Shown here piece by piece: positions 1-8,761 of a DNA stretch of 59,431 bases. The translations under genes were made by a program, and so were the position numbers. Location: the NCBI RefSeq assembly GCF_018437275.1, contig NZ_JAAMFK010000011.1, positions 1 to 59,431 of the forward strand. The letters are read 5' to 3'. The notes under the pieces were generated by a model. It searched no databases and was not told the origin of the DNA. It was given only the letters and a program-made list of their open reading frames with translations. Every line of letters starts with the position of its first letter. Positions within the stretch are counted from its first letter, which is position 1. Source of the DNA: Fructobacillus broussonetiae. GTDB lineage: Bacteria > Bacillota > Bacilli > Lactobacillales > Lactobacillaceae.

Positions 1-260
1 TGTATTTGAAAATCTATTGGCGACCAATCATATCCGTCATTCATATTCCAAGAAGGGTCACCCCTATGATAATGCGAGAATTGAAGCCTTTCATTCAATT
101 TTAAAAAGAGAACTTATTTATCCGAACCAGTTTAAGAGTAAATTTGAGCTGGTTACGCGAATATCACGCTATATCCATCGATATAATCATGAAGGGATTC
201 ATACCTATGAATCGAACCTAGTGATGTAAAAAAAGTGTCTAACTTATTGACATACGAGCA
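1..260 (+). mobile_element. Right end of an IS3-family insertion sequence (partial)
   Basis: This is the 3' part of an IS3-family element, with the end of the transposase and about 30 nt of terminal sequence. The last 62 nt (199-260) reappear in reverse complement at 59370-59431. The shared sequence stops at CA (260) here and at TG (59370) there, and the flanks then diverge, which fixes the IS end and fits the TG...CA termini of the family. The left part of the element lies outside the window. The insertion removed the 5' end of the following membrane protein gene. Confidence 0.85.
2..229 (+). CDS. IS3-family transposase OrfB, C-terminal fragment
   Basis: The reading frame is open from the window edge to TAA at 227-229 and gives about 75 residues of the integrase (rve, DDE) core. 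The segment KKGHPYDNARIEAFHSILKR matches the family signature around the last catalytic glutamate (the E of IEAF). It is followed by the usual tail with YNHEGIH. The N-terminal part with the two catalytic aspartates is outside the window. It would act on the ends of its own element. The gene is partial only because the window starts here; no internal lesion is seen. Confidence 0.85.
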   Translation, partial: VFENLLATNHIRHSYSKKGHPYDNARIEAFHSILKRELIYPNQFKSKFELVTRISRYIHRYNHEGIHTYESNLVM

Positions 261-1532
261 CTAGCAAAATTGTCATTTCCTTTAGTAGCTTTTGGCTTAA
301 TCAAAATAAATAAGAAAAATTCCTACTTATATGTTGTATCGGGTATAACGTTAGCTTTATATACTCATATCCTTAGTACGTTATTTCTCATTGCTTTCAC
401 TTTTATTTATTTCATAACATCGCTATTCTTCAGTGATGATCGAAATAAGATTATTGAAAATGCTTTAAAAATTCTGGGTGGTTGCGTAATAACAAGTCTT
501 CCAGTCATTGTTCCTATATTGACTGTGATGACTTCTAATCATATTGGTACGCCATCGCAGCCGGGTAATAGTTTTGTTAATTTAGTTGGTGATTTTGATT
601 CATTGCTGAAACCGATATATTTCTTTTCAGTATTTTTAATTTGTATGTCCTTTTATCTTACAAAAAAGATAACGATCGGTCAGTGGATATCATTTGTAAT
701 ATTGATTATCGGATCAGGTGCTATTTGTTGGCCCTATTTCTTACAAGCAACACCTCTCCATGTAATACAATTCCCGTATAGATTGTTTAATTGGGGAATT
801 TTCATGGGAGTTGTCTTTTCAATATTCAGTATTGCTGAGAACCCCATAAAATCGAACAAGGAGAAGTTCCTAATTATGGCCGTGTGCTTTAGTGTAATGA
901 CACTAAGTACCAATTTCAATAAATTAGTTTTTCCTACAGTCAATGAAAATGGCCAATTGAATGTTGCCTCGGAAGAAAGTATAAAAACTAGTTATAATAG
1001 AAACGACGATGGCTATCATTTGAATCAATTAGGAGCTTTTAGTGGAAATGATACTAAATTATCTGAATTTTGGAGTTTGATGAACTATGCTGATTATGCG
1101 CCGCAAGAGATTTTTGATAATCCTAAATCACAGTTCTTACTCTTTGATAAGAAGGCACAGTCAATCGGGAAGAACTTAATAACTGTTGATGATAAACAAG
1201 AAGTTCAGATTAAAAATCTTAAAACCAATTCTAATTTTGTTGAATTTAGCCCGAATGAAGATATTAATTTCGGGACATTGAAACTCCCTGTGTTAGGTTA
1301 CAATTCAACAAATATATTAGTTACACTTAATGGCGAAAAAATTAATTACAGAATTATTGATGGCCAAATTGCTATTAACAAACATGTAAGCCAAAAAGAT
1401 AAAATTAAGGTTATTCAAAAAATACCTTATTGGGAAATAGTTCCTTTCTTGATTACTGTGATAAGCATTTCTGTGTTAATTGGTTTCTATGTTATGAAAA
1501 AAGTTAATTTTAAAAAGAGAGAAGTACGTTAA
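261..1532 (+). CDS. Polytopic membrane protein, 5'-truncated by the IS
   Basis: The frame is open from the IS border at 261, and the first usable start is TTG at 270 (420 residues). About seven hydrophobic segments fill the first 220 residues, followed by a roughly 170-residue extracytoplasmic region and one last membrane helix ending in KKVNFKKREVR. The membrane part contains QFPYRLFNW, a motif resembling large YfhO-like or PTPS-related membrane proteins that often accompany polysaccharide genes; this assignment is tentative. The stop is 2 nt before the GH68 start, so the two genes are cotranscribed and probably translationally coupled. The natural N-terminus and promoter have been lost to the insertion, so it is probably non-functional. 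Confidence 0.6.
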   Translation, partial: LAKLSFPLVAFGLIKINKKNSYLYVVSGITLALYTHILSTLFLIAFTFIYFITSLFFSDDRNKIIENALKILGGCVITSLPVIVPILTVMTSNHIGTPSQPGNSFVNLVGDFDSLLKPIYFFSVFLICMSFYLTKKITIGQWISFVILIIGSGAICWPYFLQATPLHVIQFPYRLFNWGIFMGVVFSIFSIAENPIKSNKEKFLIMAVCFSVMTLSTNFNKLVFPTVNENGQLNVASEESIKTSYNRNDDGYHLNQLGAFSGNDTKLSEFWSLMNYADYAPQEIFDNPKSQFLLFDKKAQSIGKNLITVDDKQEVQIKNLKTNSNFVEFSPNEDINFGTLKLPVLGYNSTNILVTLNGEKINYRIIDGQIAINKHVSQKDKIKVIQKIPYWEIVPFLITVISISVLIGFYVMKKVNFKKREVR

Positions 1533-1534
1533 CT

Positions 1535-3073
1535 ATGAAGAAATCCATAAAAAAAACATTTAAAAAATCAATTTCCTTATTAAAAAAACCTAAGTTTGCC
1601 ATTCCATTCGTAATTGTTCTTGTAACTGGGCTTTACGGTGGATACCGAATTCAAAAGCATTACCATTTCTTGGGTGATGGAGTGACTCATATCAATTGGG
1701 CCGATATGGATTCATTTATGGAAACTGCAAGAAGTGATGATAAACGCATGCCAAAATTTCATCAGGAATCTTTATTGGCTAATGTACCATCCTCTAAAAC
1801 TTATGATAGTAAAACAGGTAAAATGGTACCTGTAGCTGTTTGGGATTCGTGGCCTGTTCAAAATCCAGACGGTACAGTTGCTGATTTCCATGGATATCGT
1901 TTGGTATTGGGCTTAACCTCAAAAAATGCACGAAATGATGGGGAAGCCAAAATTGGAATTTATGCTCAAAAGATTTCAGATAATTCGAACGATATCTCAA
2001 CTTGGAAGTATCTTGGTGATGCATTTAATACACCTTATGAAGGTGCACCCAATGGTAAGCCTGACAAGTATTTGAGTAAAAAGTATGGAGAGTGGTCCGG
2101 ATCAACAGTGATGATGAATAGCAAAGATTCATCAATACGTTTATTCTACGCAAATGCAATGCTTGACGATGCTGGTCAGGCATTAACCACTGCTGAAATT
2201 ACTTTAGATCCACAAAATGGTTCTGACTGGAATTCGGGTCTTGTAATTAATCACGACAAGGCAAAGGACCATAAAACAGTATTTACTGGTGATGGCGAGT
2301 ATTACCAAATTCCTTCCCAAAATCCTGGTCATGCAGCTAAAGCTAGCGAAGAATTGACAATGCGTGATCCTCACTTCGTGCAGGATGGGGATCAATATTA
2401 TTTGATTTTTGAAGGGAATACCGGTTCAAAGTACAATATTCAGGGTGAGCGTAACTTTACGAATTATTCGAACTACGGTGATTGGAATACATATCGCTAT
2501 ATGAAGAATAAGTTTGCTATGAATAAGGACAGTATATCTTATGGAAAAGCTTACTATGCTAATGCTGCCATTGGTAAAATTCAGTTGAATAAGGATTTCT
2601 CTGTAAAAAAGGTCATGAAACCAATGGTTGTTGCAAATATGGTTGATGATGAAATTGAACGTGTTAACCTCTTCCAATTCCAGGGGAAGTGGTATTTGTT
2701 TGCAACTTCTTGGGGAGCTAAGTTTGCTTCGACAGATAAGAATTATGAAAATAAAGTTTTCATGATGGGGTATGTTTCGGAAAATGGAATTAACGGAGAT
2801 TACAAGAAACTAAATGGTAACGGTATGGTTATGATTTCGAATACCGGTGGTCCTGACTTTACTTATGCTCATTTAGTAATACCTAATAAAGATCAGAAGA
2901 ATGATAAAATGGTTGTAACGTCATTTGAAGATTCCCATACATTTGCTCCAAGTTTCTTAATGCAATTAAAGGGTAGAGAAACTCATATCATTACAGATCG
3001 TGTGCTAGATCAAGGAGCTTTGGTCGATAATGGGAAATATTATGATGCCGAGCCACAGGTATTAAACAATTAA
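1535..3073 (+). CDS. GH68 family fructansucrase (levansucrase/inulosucrase type), membrane-anchored
   Basis: The 512-residue protein carries the GH68 catalytic motifs: VWDSWP around residue 104 (nucleophile Asp), EWSGS near 186-190, MRDPH around 278 (transition-state stabilising Asp) and DEIER near 372-376 (acid/base Glu). Such enzymes split sucrose and transfer fructose to growing levan or inulin, or to water. Residues 1-20 are lysine-rich and 21-37 form one hydrophobic helix without a clear cleavage site. No LPxTG signal or repeat region follows, so it is probably held at the outer membrane face by an N-terminal anchor. Large extracellular lactic acid bacterial fructansucrases usually have long extra domains; here only the catalytic core is present. 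It lies 2 nt after a membrane protein gene and before a GtrA gene. Levan versus inulin product cannot be read from the motifs. Confidence 0.9.
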   Translation: MKKSIKKTFKKSISLLKKPKFAIPFVIVLVTGLYGGYRIQKHYHFLGDGVTHINWADMDSFMETARSDDKRMPKFHQESLLANVPSSKTYDSKTGKMVPVAVWDSWPVQNPDGTVADFHGYRLVLGLTSKNARNDGEAKIGIYAQKISDNSNDISTWKYLGDAFNTPYEGAPNGKPDKYLSKKYGEWSGSTVMMNSKDSSIRLFYANAMLDDAGQALTTAEITLDPQNGSDWNSGLVINHDKAKDHKTVFTGDGEYYQIPSQNPGHAAKASEELTMRDPHFVQDGDQYYLIFEGNTGSKYNIQGERNFTNYSNYGDWNTYRYMKNKFAMNKDSISYGKAYYANAAIGKIQLNKDFSVKKVMKPMVVANMVDDEIERVNLFQFQGKWYLFATSWGAKFASTDKNYENKVFMMGYVSENGINGDYKKLNGNGMVMISNTGGPDFTYAHLVIPNKDQKNDKMVVTSFEDSHTFAPSFLMQLKGRETHIITDRVLDQGALVDNGKYYDAEPQVLNN

Positions 3074-3089
3074 TATTTATTTATGGTAT

Positions 3090-3125
3090 AACACTCGGTT
3101 GAAACTGAGTGTTTTATTGTTTTAA
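3090..3125 (+). terminator. Intrinsic terminator after the GH68 gene
   Basis: Arms AACACTC and GAGTGTT enclose an additional short pairing, and the hairpin is followed by a T-rich run. It separates the GH68 operon from the GtrA gene. Confidence 0.75.
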
Positions 3126-3177
3126 ATCATTAAATCCTGTATTCTTCCTAATGTACTAATTTTAATTGGAGAACATC

Positions 3178-3597
3178 ATGCAGAAATTGATTAATTTATA
3201 TAAAAAGTATGAAGAGAGCATTTTGTATCTCTTCTTTGGGGGAGCAACTTTTGTTGTTTCCGTTGTTAGCTATTCTTTGTTCTCAGCCGTTTGGCATTGG
3301 GAATATACGGTTTCATACATTGTCTCATGGTTCTTGGCTGTGCTGTTTGCATACATCACGAACCGTATCTGGGTATTTAAGTCTCAGGTGACTGACTTCG
3401 CTGGTTTACTTCGTGAAGTTTGGCAGTTCTATCTTGCTCGTGTCGTGACAGGAATCATCGGATGGCTCATCTTAGCCTTCGGTGTTCGTATTCTTGGTCA
3501 AAACGATTTGATCTGGAACGGTATTCAAAACATTTTCGTGATTATTTCAAACTATGTTTTGTCAAAGATGATCATCTTTAAGAAGATTGAAGAATAG
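3178..3597 (+). CDS. GtrA family membrane protein
   Basis: A small (139-residue) protein with four predicted membrane helices and the GtrA-type pattern: an N-terminal charged stretch, then SYIVSWFLAVLFAYITNRIW, a segment typical of the family. GtrA-like proteins are thought to help move lipid-linked sugars across the membrane for wall teichoic acid or polysaccharide glycosylation; the substrate here is unknown. I chose ATG 3178 because GGAG at 3168-3171 sits 6 nt upstream; an in-frame TTG at 3166 overlaps that ribosome binding site. It stands alone between two terminators, close to the GH68 gene, which fits a surface-glycan context but does not prove one. Confidence 0.85.
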   Translation: MQKLINLYKKYEESILYLFFGGATFVVSVVSYSLFSAVWHWEYTVSYIVSWFLAVLFAYITNRIWVFKSQVTDFAGLLREVWQFYLARVVTGIIGWLILAFGVRILGQNDLIWNGIQNIFVIISNYVLSKMIIFKKIEE

Positions 3598-3603
3598 TAA
3601 AAA

Positions 3604-3636
3604 AAGGCCGTCAGCGTTTTGCTGATGGTCTTTTTA
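3604..3636 (+). terminator. Intrinsic terminator after the GtrA gene
   Basis: Arms GGCCGTCAGC (3606-3615) and GCTGATGGTC (3621-3630) pair with G-U wobbles and are followed by five T. Confidence 0.85.
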
Positions 3637-3687
3637 TATGTTCTAATTTACATTTTTGAATTTATTCGCTTAATTTGCAAAATATCG

Positions 3688-3714
3688 TTGCAATCTTGAT
3701 GTAATGATTATAAT
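3688..3714 (+). promoter_or_regulatory. Promoter of the 3782 gene
   Basis: TATAAT at 3709-3714 is a consensus -10. TTGCAA at 3688-3693 is the best -35 match but leaves only 15 nt spacing, so the -35 is less certain. The site lies in an AT-rich gap between a terminator and a gene with its own ribosome binding site. Confidence 0.5.
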
Positions 3715-3781
3715 ATATGAAATGGATTATATTCGAGAAAATCTTGAATGGAAATCACATTTAGAGTGGAGATAGAACAGT

Positions 3782-4435
3782 GTGATTAAGCAACATAAAG
3801 TACTTGCAATGGTGATGGGAATCGCGATTTTAGCGGTTGCAGCCATGAGCATTATGATGAAGGACTTGAGGACTTCAGCGGCACAACGCGAACGGGCAAG
3901 GCAGGCTTCGACTTTGCCAAAGACAGCTGACACATCTTGGACGAAGAAGGCACGCTCTGAAGGGGCGATTGTTCAAGATGACGCCAGCAGTTCTCCTGAA
4001 CGATCTGACGCCGGACAGACGCAGGGGAGCAACGACTCAAAGTACGCTGGGAATGCACAGAGCAACACCATCACGATGGATGATTTTCGCTCCAGTGACG
4101 AAATGGCCTACCGCCTGATTGCCTTTTACGGCTTAGGGAAGGGTGATGCGAACTGGCAACAGTTAAAGCGCTCTGCGACTTCTGGTATCACGATGACGCG
4201 TCAGCAGGCCGACACACCTGTCTTTACCGTTAAGGCGAACGCAGGGACTTCTGTGAAAGCCTATTACCGTTACGTGATGACATCTTCTGATAACCAGTCG
4301 CAATCTCGGCCACTGTCATTTAGCCAAAATGATGATTCGGCATATCGGGCAACGATTGCGGATGTCCTGGCTTATGCCAATGACAATGGTGGACGTGCTG
4401 CTGTTCAAAAGATGAGCTTTAAACTCGTTAATTAA
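3782..4435 (+). CDS. Hypothetical membrane-anchored or secreted protein
   Basis: I do not recognise this 217-residue protein. It starts at GTG 3782 with GGAGAT 7 nt upstream. One N-terminal hydrophobic helix (about residues 8-25) follows MIKQHK, so it is anchored or secreted. Residues 35-100 are rich in Ser, Asp, Gln and Asn, as in a flexible linker. The C-terminal half (from TMDDFRSSDEMAYRLIAFYG) looks globular. No sorting signal or lipobox cysteine is seen. It is a single-gene unit with a -10 element upstream and a strong terminator downstream. Confidence 0.65.
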   Translation: MIKQHKVLAMVMGIAILAVAAMSIMMKDLRTSAAQRERARQASTLPKTADTSWTKKARSEGAIVQDDASSSPERSDAGQTQGSNDSKYAGNAQSNTITMDDFRSSDEMAYRLIAFYGLGKGDANWQQLKRSATSGITMTRQQADTPVFTVKANAGTSVKAYYRYVMTSSDNQSQSRPLSFSQNDDSAYRATIADVLAYANDNGGRAAVQKMSFKLVN

Positions 4436-4442
4436 ATCAAAC

Positions 4443-4476
4443 AAAAAGACCACTACGAGAGTAGTGGTCTTTTTTT
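4443..4476 (+). terminator. Intrinsic terminator after the 3782 gene
   Basis: A 12-bp stem with arms AAAGACCACTAC and GTAGTGGTCTTT, a GAGA loop and a run of seven T. Confidence 0.92.
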
Positions 4477-4498
4477 ACCTTTGGATTAAAGAAGGGAT

Positions 4499-4532
4499 AA
4501 AAAAAGAAGCTCACCGAAGTGAGCTTCTTTAA
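4499..4532 (-). terminator. Intrinsic terminator of rpsT
   Basis: Arms AAAGAAGCTCAC and GTGAGCTTCTTT enclose CGAA on the plus strand. On the minus strand the hairpin ends in a T run (A run at 4499-4505 on plus) just after the rpsT stop. Confidence 0.88.
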
Positions 4533-4538
4533 AGAATA

Positions 4539-4790
4539 TTACTTTACGTACTTAGCCAAACGTGACTTTTGACGTGAAGCCTTGTTCTTCTTGATCAAGC
4601 CCTTTGAGTGGGCGCGATCGATTGCTGAAGAAACTTGCTTGTACAATTCTGCAGTATCTGCTGAACCGTTCTTAGCAGCCTTAACGAAACGCTTTACAGC
4701 AGTACGGTAAGCTGAACGTTGTGGTTCGTTGCGATCGTGTTGCTTCTTAGTCAAGCGTACACGTTGAATAGATGATTCAATAATCGGCAT
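4539..4790 (-). CDS. rpsT: 30S ribosomal protein S20
   Basis: S20 (83 residues, normal length) binds 16S rRNA early in 30S assembly. The sequence is typical: a basic helical protein with KKQHDRNEPQRSAYRTAVKR in the N-terminal half and SAIDRAHSKGLIKKNKASRQ toward the end. It begins MPIIESSIQRVRLT, in which the usual start MANIKSAIKR is recognisable though altered. The ribosome binding site AAGGAG lies just upstream on the minus strand. rpsO follows upstream (4840-5109) in the same direction with a 49-nt gap and no terminator between, so the two may be cotranscribed. Confidence 0.95.
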   Translation of the reverse strand: MPIIESSIQRVRLTKKQHDRNEPQRSAYRTAVKRFVKAAKNGSADTAELYKQVSSAIDRAHSKGLIKKNKASRQKSRLAKYVK

Positions 4791-4839
4791 ATGTCTGTCT
4801 CCTTAAATTTGATGCTGGTTTTTGAAAAGCAAATTTTGC

Positions 4840-5109
4840 TTAACGGCGCAAACCTAAGCGCTTGATCAATTCACGGTAACGCGTAACGTCCTTACCACGG
4901 AGGTAACGGAGCAAGTTACGACGACGACCGATCTTCTTCAAAAGACCACGTTGTGAATGGAAATCATGCTTGTGCGCTCCCATGTGTTCGTTCAATTCTG
5001 CAATGTCTGCAGTCAAAACTGCAACTTGAACTTCCACTGAACCAGTATCGCCTTCGTGGCGAGCATATTCTTTCATGATTTCGTTCTTACGTTCTTGTGT
5101 AAGGGCCAT
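4840..5109 (-). CDS. rpsO: 30S ribosomal protein S15
   Basis: S15 (89 residues) is a primary 16S rRNA binding protein. [20 protein letters not shown] is the conserved rRNA-binding segment. I chose the ATG at 5109, giving MALTQERKN as in homologues; an in-frame extension of four codons to 5121 overlaps the ribosome binding region. A consensus promoter at 5209-5236 would give a leader of about 90 nt that contains a hairpin; S15 genes in several bacteria are autoregulated through their leaders, but the mechanism here is not shown by the sequence alone. Confidence 0.95.
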   Translation of the reverse strand: MALTQERKNEIMKEYARHEGDTGSVEVQVAVLTADIAELNEHMGAHKHDFHSQRGLLKKIGRRRNLLRYLRGKDVTRYRELIKRLGLRR

Positions 5110-5208
5110 AATCATTTCCACCTTTCCTAAATGTCTCCAAAGTTCTGAGAAAAACGACGGTGAGACGTTAATCTAAGAATCTGGACAGTTGTTTTGACAA
5201 CAGTCTTA

Positions 5209-5236
5209 ATTATACGGACTTTTAGGATAAAATCAA
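5209..5236 (-). promoter_or_regulatory. Promoter of rpsO(-rpsT)
   Basis: On the minus strand, TTGATT (plus 5231-5236) and TATAAT (plus 5209-5214) are separated by 16 nt. The leader between it and rpsO includes an inverted repeat around 5187-5206 (GTTGT ... ACAAC). Confidence 0.8.
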
Positions 5237-5285
5237 GGGGCAGAAAGAGCCGTTTAATGGTAGAATAGAACAGTAATTTATATTG

Positions 5286-5332
5286 AAAGGATAGCCATGG
5301 TATCGCCTTAGGCGAGCCATGCAGGTGAAAAC
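5286..5332 (+). promoter_or_regulatory. gatC ribosome binding region with hairpin before the start
   Basis: AAAGG (5286-5290) is followed by a hairpin at 5296-5321 (outer arms CATGG/CCATG, inner TCGCC/GGCGA, loop TTA) and then 11 nt to the ATG. A second SD-like AGGTG lies within those 11 nt, so the upstream motif may not be needed here. dagK and ffh show the same layout. Confidence 0.5.
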
Positions 5333-5641
5333 ATGGCAGCATCAATTTCAAAAGAAGAGATCGCCCACGTTGCCGATCTTGCCAAGCTGAGCTTTACGGA
5401 TGCGGAACTGGACCACTTTACCAGCCAACTCCAGGAGATTGTGACGCTTTGTGATGAAATGGCGCAAGTCGACACGGATGGTGTTGAACCGACGTTTTCA
5501 GTCACCGAAAACGTCAACCACTTACGTGAAGACAAGGCCGACAACTGGCACCAAAAGAAGGAATTGTTGGCAGAGGCCCCAGACGAAGCCGCTGACCTCA
5601 TCAAGGTTCCTGCTATTTTGCACGGGGAGGACGAAGCCTAA
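5333..5641 (+). CDS. gatC: Asp-tRNA(Asn)/Glu-tRNA(Gln) amidotransferase subunit C
   Basis: GatC (102 residues) stabilises GatA in the GatCAB complex, which converts misacylated Glu-tRNA(Gln) (and Asp-tRNA(Asn)) into the amidated forms. The N-terminal [20 protein letters not shown] and the region LREDKADN are characteristic. The stop overlaps the gatA start by one base (TAATG), so the two are translationally coupled. It heads a gatC-gatA-gatB operon. Confidence 0.95.
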   Translation: MAASISKEEIAHVADLAKLSFTDAELDHFTSQLQEIVTLCDEMAQVDTDGVEPTFSVTENVNHLREDKADNWHQKKELLAEAPDEAADLIKVPAILHGEDEA

Positions 5642-7107
5642 TGACGTACAACTACTTCGAACACTCACTTGAAGACATTAACAAGGCGTTGAAGAACGGG
5701 GATTTGACCGCCGTTCAATTGACGAAGGACACCCTTGATAACATCAAGAAGACCGACGACAAGATTCAAGCCTTTGTGCGCTTACACGAAGAAACGGCCT
5801 TGGCCGAAGCTGCCGCTGCCGACGAGAAGGGTGACTTCTCAAACGTTTTGGCCGGTATTCCAATGGCCATGAAGGACAACATCGCCACCAAGGGATTGGA
5901 AACGACTGCTGCTTCTAAGATTTTGGCGGACTTCAAGCCTGTCTACGACGCAACGGTTACCAAGAAGTTGAAGGACGACGGCGCTGTCATCATCGGTAAG
6001 GCCAACATGGACGAATTCGCCATGGGTGGTTCCTCCGAAACGTCTGCTTATAAGCAAACGAAGAACGCCTGGGACCAAGACAAGGTGCCCGGCGGCTCAT
6101 CCGGTGGTTCTGCGGCAGCGGTTGCTGCTGGTCAAGTAGCTTACGCCCTCGGTTCTGATACCGGTGGATCCATCCGTCAGCCAGCCGCTTTTAACGGTAT
6201 CGCTGGTATGAAGCCAACCTATGGTCGTGTTTCTCGTTTCGGACTCTTTGCCATGGCCTCATCATTGGATCAAATCGGTCCTTTGACGCGTACGGTTCGC
6301 GACAACGCCTTGGTTTTGAACGCCATCTCTGGTTTCGACCAAAACGATTCAACCTCATCTGAACGTGCTGTTCCTGACTTCACCGAAAAGCTCGGTGAAT
6401 CCATCAAGGGCATGAAGATTGCCGTTCCAAAGGAATACTTCCAAGAAGGTTTGTCTAACGAAGTGGCTTTGCAAGTTCGTGCAGCCATCGAACAGATGAA
6501 GACGATGGGGGCCGAAGTGACCGAAGTGTCACTGCCACACACCCACTTTGGTGTTGCTGCCTACTACATCTTGATGTCATCAGAAGGTTCATCGAACTTG
6601 CAGCGTTACGACGGTATCCGTTACGGACACCGTGCCAAGGACGCCAAGGAACTGGAAGAAGTTTACAAGAAGACGCGTTCCGAAGGATTCGGAAACGAAG
6701 TTAAGCGCCGAATCATGTTGGGAACTTACTCCCTTTCAGCCGGTGCCTACGACGCCTTCTTCAAGAAGGCCGCTCAAATCCGTACGTTGATCATCCAAGA
6801 CTTCAACAAGGTCTTTGAAGACTACGATTTGATCGTTGGTCCTACAACACCAACGCAACCTTACGGCATGGGTGAAGAATTGGGTGACCCTAAGACGATG
6901 TACTTGGGTGACGCCTTGACCATTCCAGTCAACTTGGCTGGTTTGCCTGCCATGTCTGTTAACGCCGGCTTCAACGCTGGTTTGCCAATCGGTTTGCAAA
7001 TCATTGGTCGTCCGTTCGACGAACAAAGCATTTACCAGTTGGCTTACGCCTTTGAACAAGGCAATGACTTTCACGAAAACACCCCCGCAATCGGGTCGAA
7101 CTACTAA
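5641..7107 (+). CDS. gatA: Asp-tRNA(Asn)/Glu-tRNA(Gln) amidotransferase subunit A
   Basis: GatA (488 residues) is the glutaminase subunit of GatCAB. It is an amidase-signature enzyme that releases ammonia from glutamine. The Ser-cis-Ser-Lys triad is visible: Lys78 in AMKDNI, Ser153 in [12 protein letters not shown] and Ser177 in [13 protein letters not shown]. Length is normal. The start overlaps the gatC stop, and gatB follows after a 12-nt gap with an AAAGGAGG ribosome binding site. Confidence 0.97.
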   Translation: MTYNYFEHSLEDINKALKNGDLTAVQLTKDTLDNIKKTDDKIQAFVRLHEETALAEAAAADEKGDFSNVLAGIPMAMKDNIATKGLETTAASKILADFKPVYDATVTKKLKDDGAVIIGKANMDEFAMGGSSETSAYKQTKNAWDQDKVPGGSSGGSAAAVAAGQVAYALGSDTGGSIRQPAAFNGIAGMKPTYGRVSRFGLFAMASSLDQIGPLTRTVRDNALVLNAISGFDQNDSTSSERAVPDFTEKLGESIKGMKIAVPKEYFQEGLSNEVALQVRAAIEQMKTMGAEVTEVSLPHTHFGVAAYYILMSSEGSSNLQRYDGIRYGHRAKDAKELEEVYKKTRSEGFGNEVKRRIMLGTYSLSAGAYDAFFKKAAQIRTLIIQDFNKVFEDYDLIVGPTTPTQPYGMGEELGDPKTMYLGDALTIPVNLAGLPAMSVNAGFNAGLPIGLQIIGRPFDEQSIYQLAYAFEQGNDFHENTPAIGSNY

Positions 7108-7119
7108 AGGAGGCCAATG

Positions 7120-8577
7120 ATGGGAATTGAAAATTTTGACACCACAATTGGACTCGAAGTTCACGTGGAAATGCAAACAAACTCAAAGCTTTTGTCACCA
7201 TCTCCCGTTCACTACGGAGATGCGCCAAACGAAAACACTAACGTCATCGACTGGGCTTACCCTGGTGTATTGCCCGTTGTAAACAAGGGTGCCATCGATT
7301 ACGGGATGCGCGTGGCCATGGCCCTGCACTGTGACATCACCCGCGACATCCGTTGGGACCGTAAGAACTACGTTTACCCCGACAACCCTAAGTCATACCA
7401 GACGACCCAGTTGCACACGCCACTTGGTACAAACGGTTACTTGGACGTCACGATGCCTGACGGCAACGTTAAGCGCATCGGAATCGAAGAATTGCACGTC
7501 GAAGAAGACGCTGGTAAGAACACCCACGGAACAGACGGCTACTCATACGTCGATTTGAACCGTCAGGGAACACCACTTGTCGAAATCGTATCAAAGCCTG
7601 ACATCGCTTCTCCCGAAGAAGCTTACGCTTACTTGGAACAATTGCGCCGCGTGATCCTCTTTACCGGTGTTTCAGAAGCCAAGATGCAGGAAGGGCAGAT
7701 GCGTGCCGACGTGAACGTTTCATTGAAGCCACACGGTTCTGATAAGTTTGGAACCCGTGCCGAAATGAAGAACGTCAACTCATTCCACTACGTGCAATCT
7801 GCGCTTGAATTCGAAGAAAAGCGTCAAGCAAAGGTCATCCGTTCTGGTGGCAAGCTCCGCCAGGAAACGCGTCGTTACGACGAACCAACGAAGTCAACCA
7901 TCTTGATGCGTACGAAGGAACAAGCAGACGATTACCGCTACTTCCCAGAACCAGACCTGTCACCAATCCACATTGATGACGCCTGGATCGAACGTGTTCG
8001 CGCGGAATTGCCTAAGTCCGCAACTGACCGTCAAAAGTCATACGTGGAAGACCTTGGCTTGGAACCATACGATGCCGGTGTCTTGACGCAGACGTTGGCC
8101 ATGTCAAACTTCTTCGACGCCACGATTGCCGCCTTGCCTGATTCAACGGACAAGTCAGCGGCTAAGCGTGTGGCCAACATCATGATTGGTGACGTGAACG
8201 CCTACTTGAACAAGAACCAAGTGGAACTTGCGGAAACGAAGTTGACGCCTGAAAACTTGGCCAACATGGTTAAGATTATTGAAGACGGTACGATTTCTAC
8301 CAAGCAGGCCAAGAAGGTCTTCACCGCCATCATGGAAGGGGAAGAACCTGAAGCCTACGCCAAGGCACAAGGTTTGGTTCAGATTTCTGACCCAGCCGTT
8401 TTGACGCCATGGGTTACTGAAATCTTGGATGCTAACCCTCAGTCAATTGAAGACTTCAAGGGTGGAAAAGACCGTGCCACTGGCTTCTTGATCGGACAGT
8501 TGATGAAGAAGTCCAAGGGACAGGCCAACCCTGGTATCTTAAACAAGATTTTGTTAGAAGAATTGAACAAGCGTTAA
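7120..8577 (+). CDS. gatB: Asp-tRNA(Asn)/Glu-tRNA(Gln) amidotransferase subunit B
   Basis: GatB (485 residues) is the kinase/transamidase subunit that activates the tRNA-bound Glu or Asp with ATP and uses ammonia channelled from Gat[21 protein letters not shown] opens the catalytic cradle domain, and the C-terminal YqeY-like tail binds tRNA. Two adjacent ATGs exist (7117 and 7120); AGGAGG at 7108-7113 is 3 nt from the first and 6 nt from the second, so I prefer 7120. It is the last gene of the operon. Hairpins at 8598-8629 and 8684-8696 follow. Confidence 0.96.
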   Translation: MGIENFDTTIGLEVHVEMQTNSKLLSPSPVHYGDAPNENTNVIDWAYPGVLPVVNKGAIDYGMRVAMALHCDITRDIRWDRKNYVYPDNPKSYQTTQLHTPLGTNGYLDVTMPDGNVKRIGIEELHVEEDAGKNTHGTDGYSYVDLNRQGTPLVEIVSKPDIASPEEAYAYLEQLRRVILFTGVSEAKMQEGQMRADVNVSLKPHGSDKFGTRAEMKNVNSFHYVQSALEFEEKRQAKVIRSGGKLRQETRRYDEPTKSTILMRTKEQADDYRYFPEPDLSPIHIDDAWIERVRAELPKSATDRQKSYVEDLGLEPYDAGVLTQTLAMSNFFDATIAALPDSTDKSAAKRVANIMIGDVNAYLNKNQVELAETKLTPENLANMVKIIEDGTISTKQAKKVFTAIMEGEEPEAYAKAQGLVQISDPAVLTPWVTEILDANPQSIEDFKGGKDRATGFLIGQLMKKSKGQANPGILNKILLEELNKR

Positions 8578-8597
8578 TGAGCTTTTTAGCTGATGGC

Positions 8598-8705
8598 GCG
8601 AACAAAAGCGGACCGATTTTTGGGTTCGCTCTTTGTGCTTAAAATAGCCTTTTATGCAGGAGGCTAGAAGGAAGGCGTTGGAAGCCCGGAACGGGCGTTT
8701 TTCCA
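8598..8705 (+). terminator. Hairpins and probable terminator after gatB
   Basis: Two hairpins lie between gatB and dagK. The first has arms GCGAAC (8598-8603) and GTTCGC (8624-8629) with inner A4/T4 pairing. The second pairs GCCCG (8684-8688) with CGGGC (8692-8696) and is followed by GTTTTT, which makes it the likelier terminator. No dagK promoter of consensus quality was found, so readthrough is possible. Confidence 0.5.
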
Positions 8706-8725
8706 GCCCCTTCGTACATAAAAAT

Positions 8726-8761
8726 GGAGGAAGAAGGGGCCATATCCCCTCAGTTAGTTTT
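8726..8761 (+). promoter_or_regulatory. dagK ribosome binding region with hairpin before the start
   Basis: GGAGG (8726-8730) is separated from the dagK ATG (8762) by 31 nt. A hairpin at 8735-8750 (arms AGGGG and CCCCT, loop CCATAT) takes up 16 of them. The remaining spacer CAGTTAGTTTT has no SD motif. A 13-codon ORF from ATG 8724 ends in TGA overlapping the dagK ATG (ATGA), so coupling through that ORF is an alternative. Confidence 0.5.
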
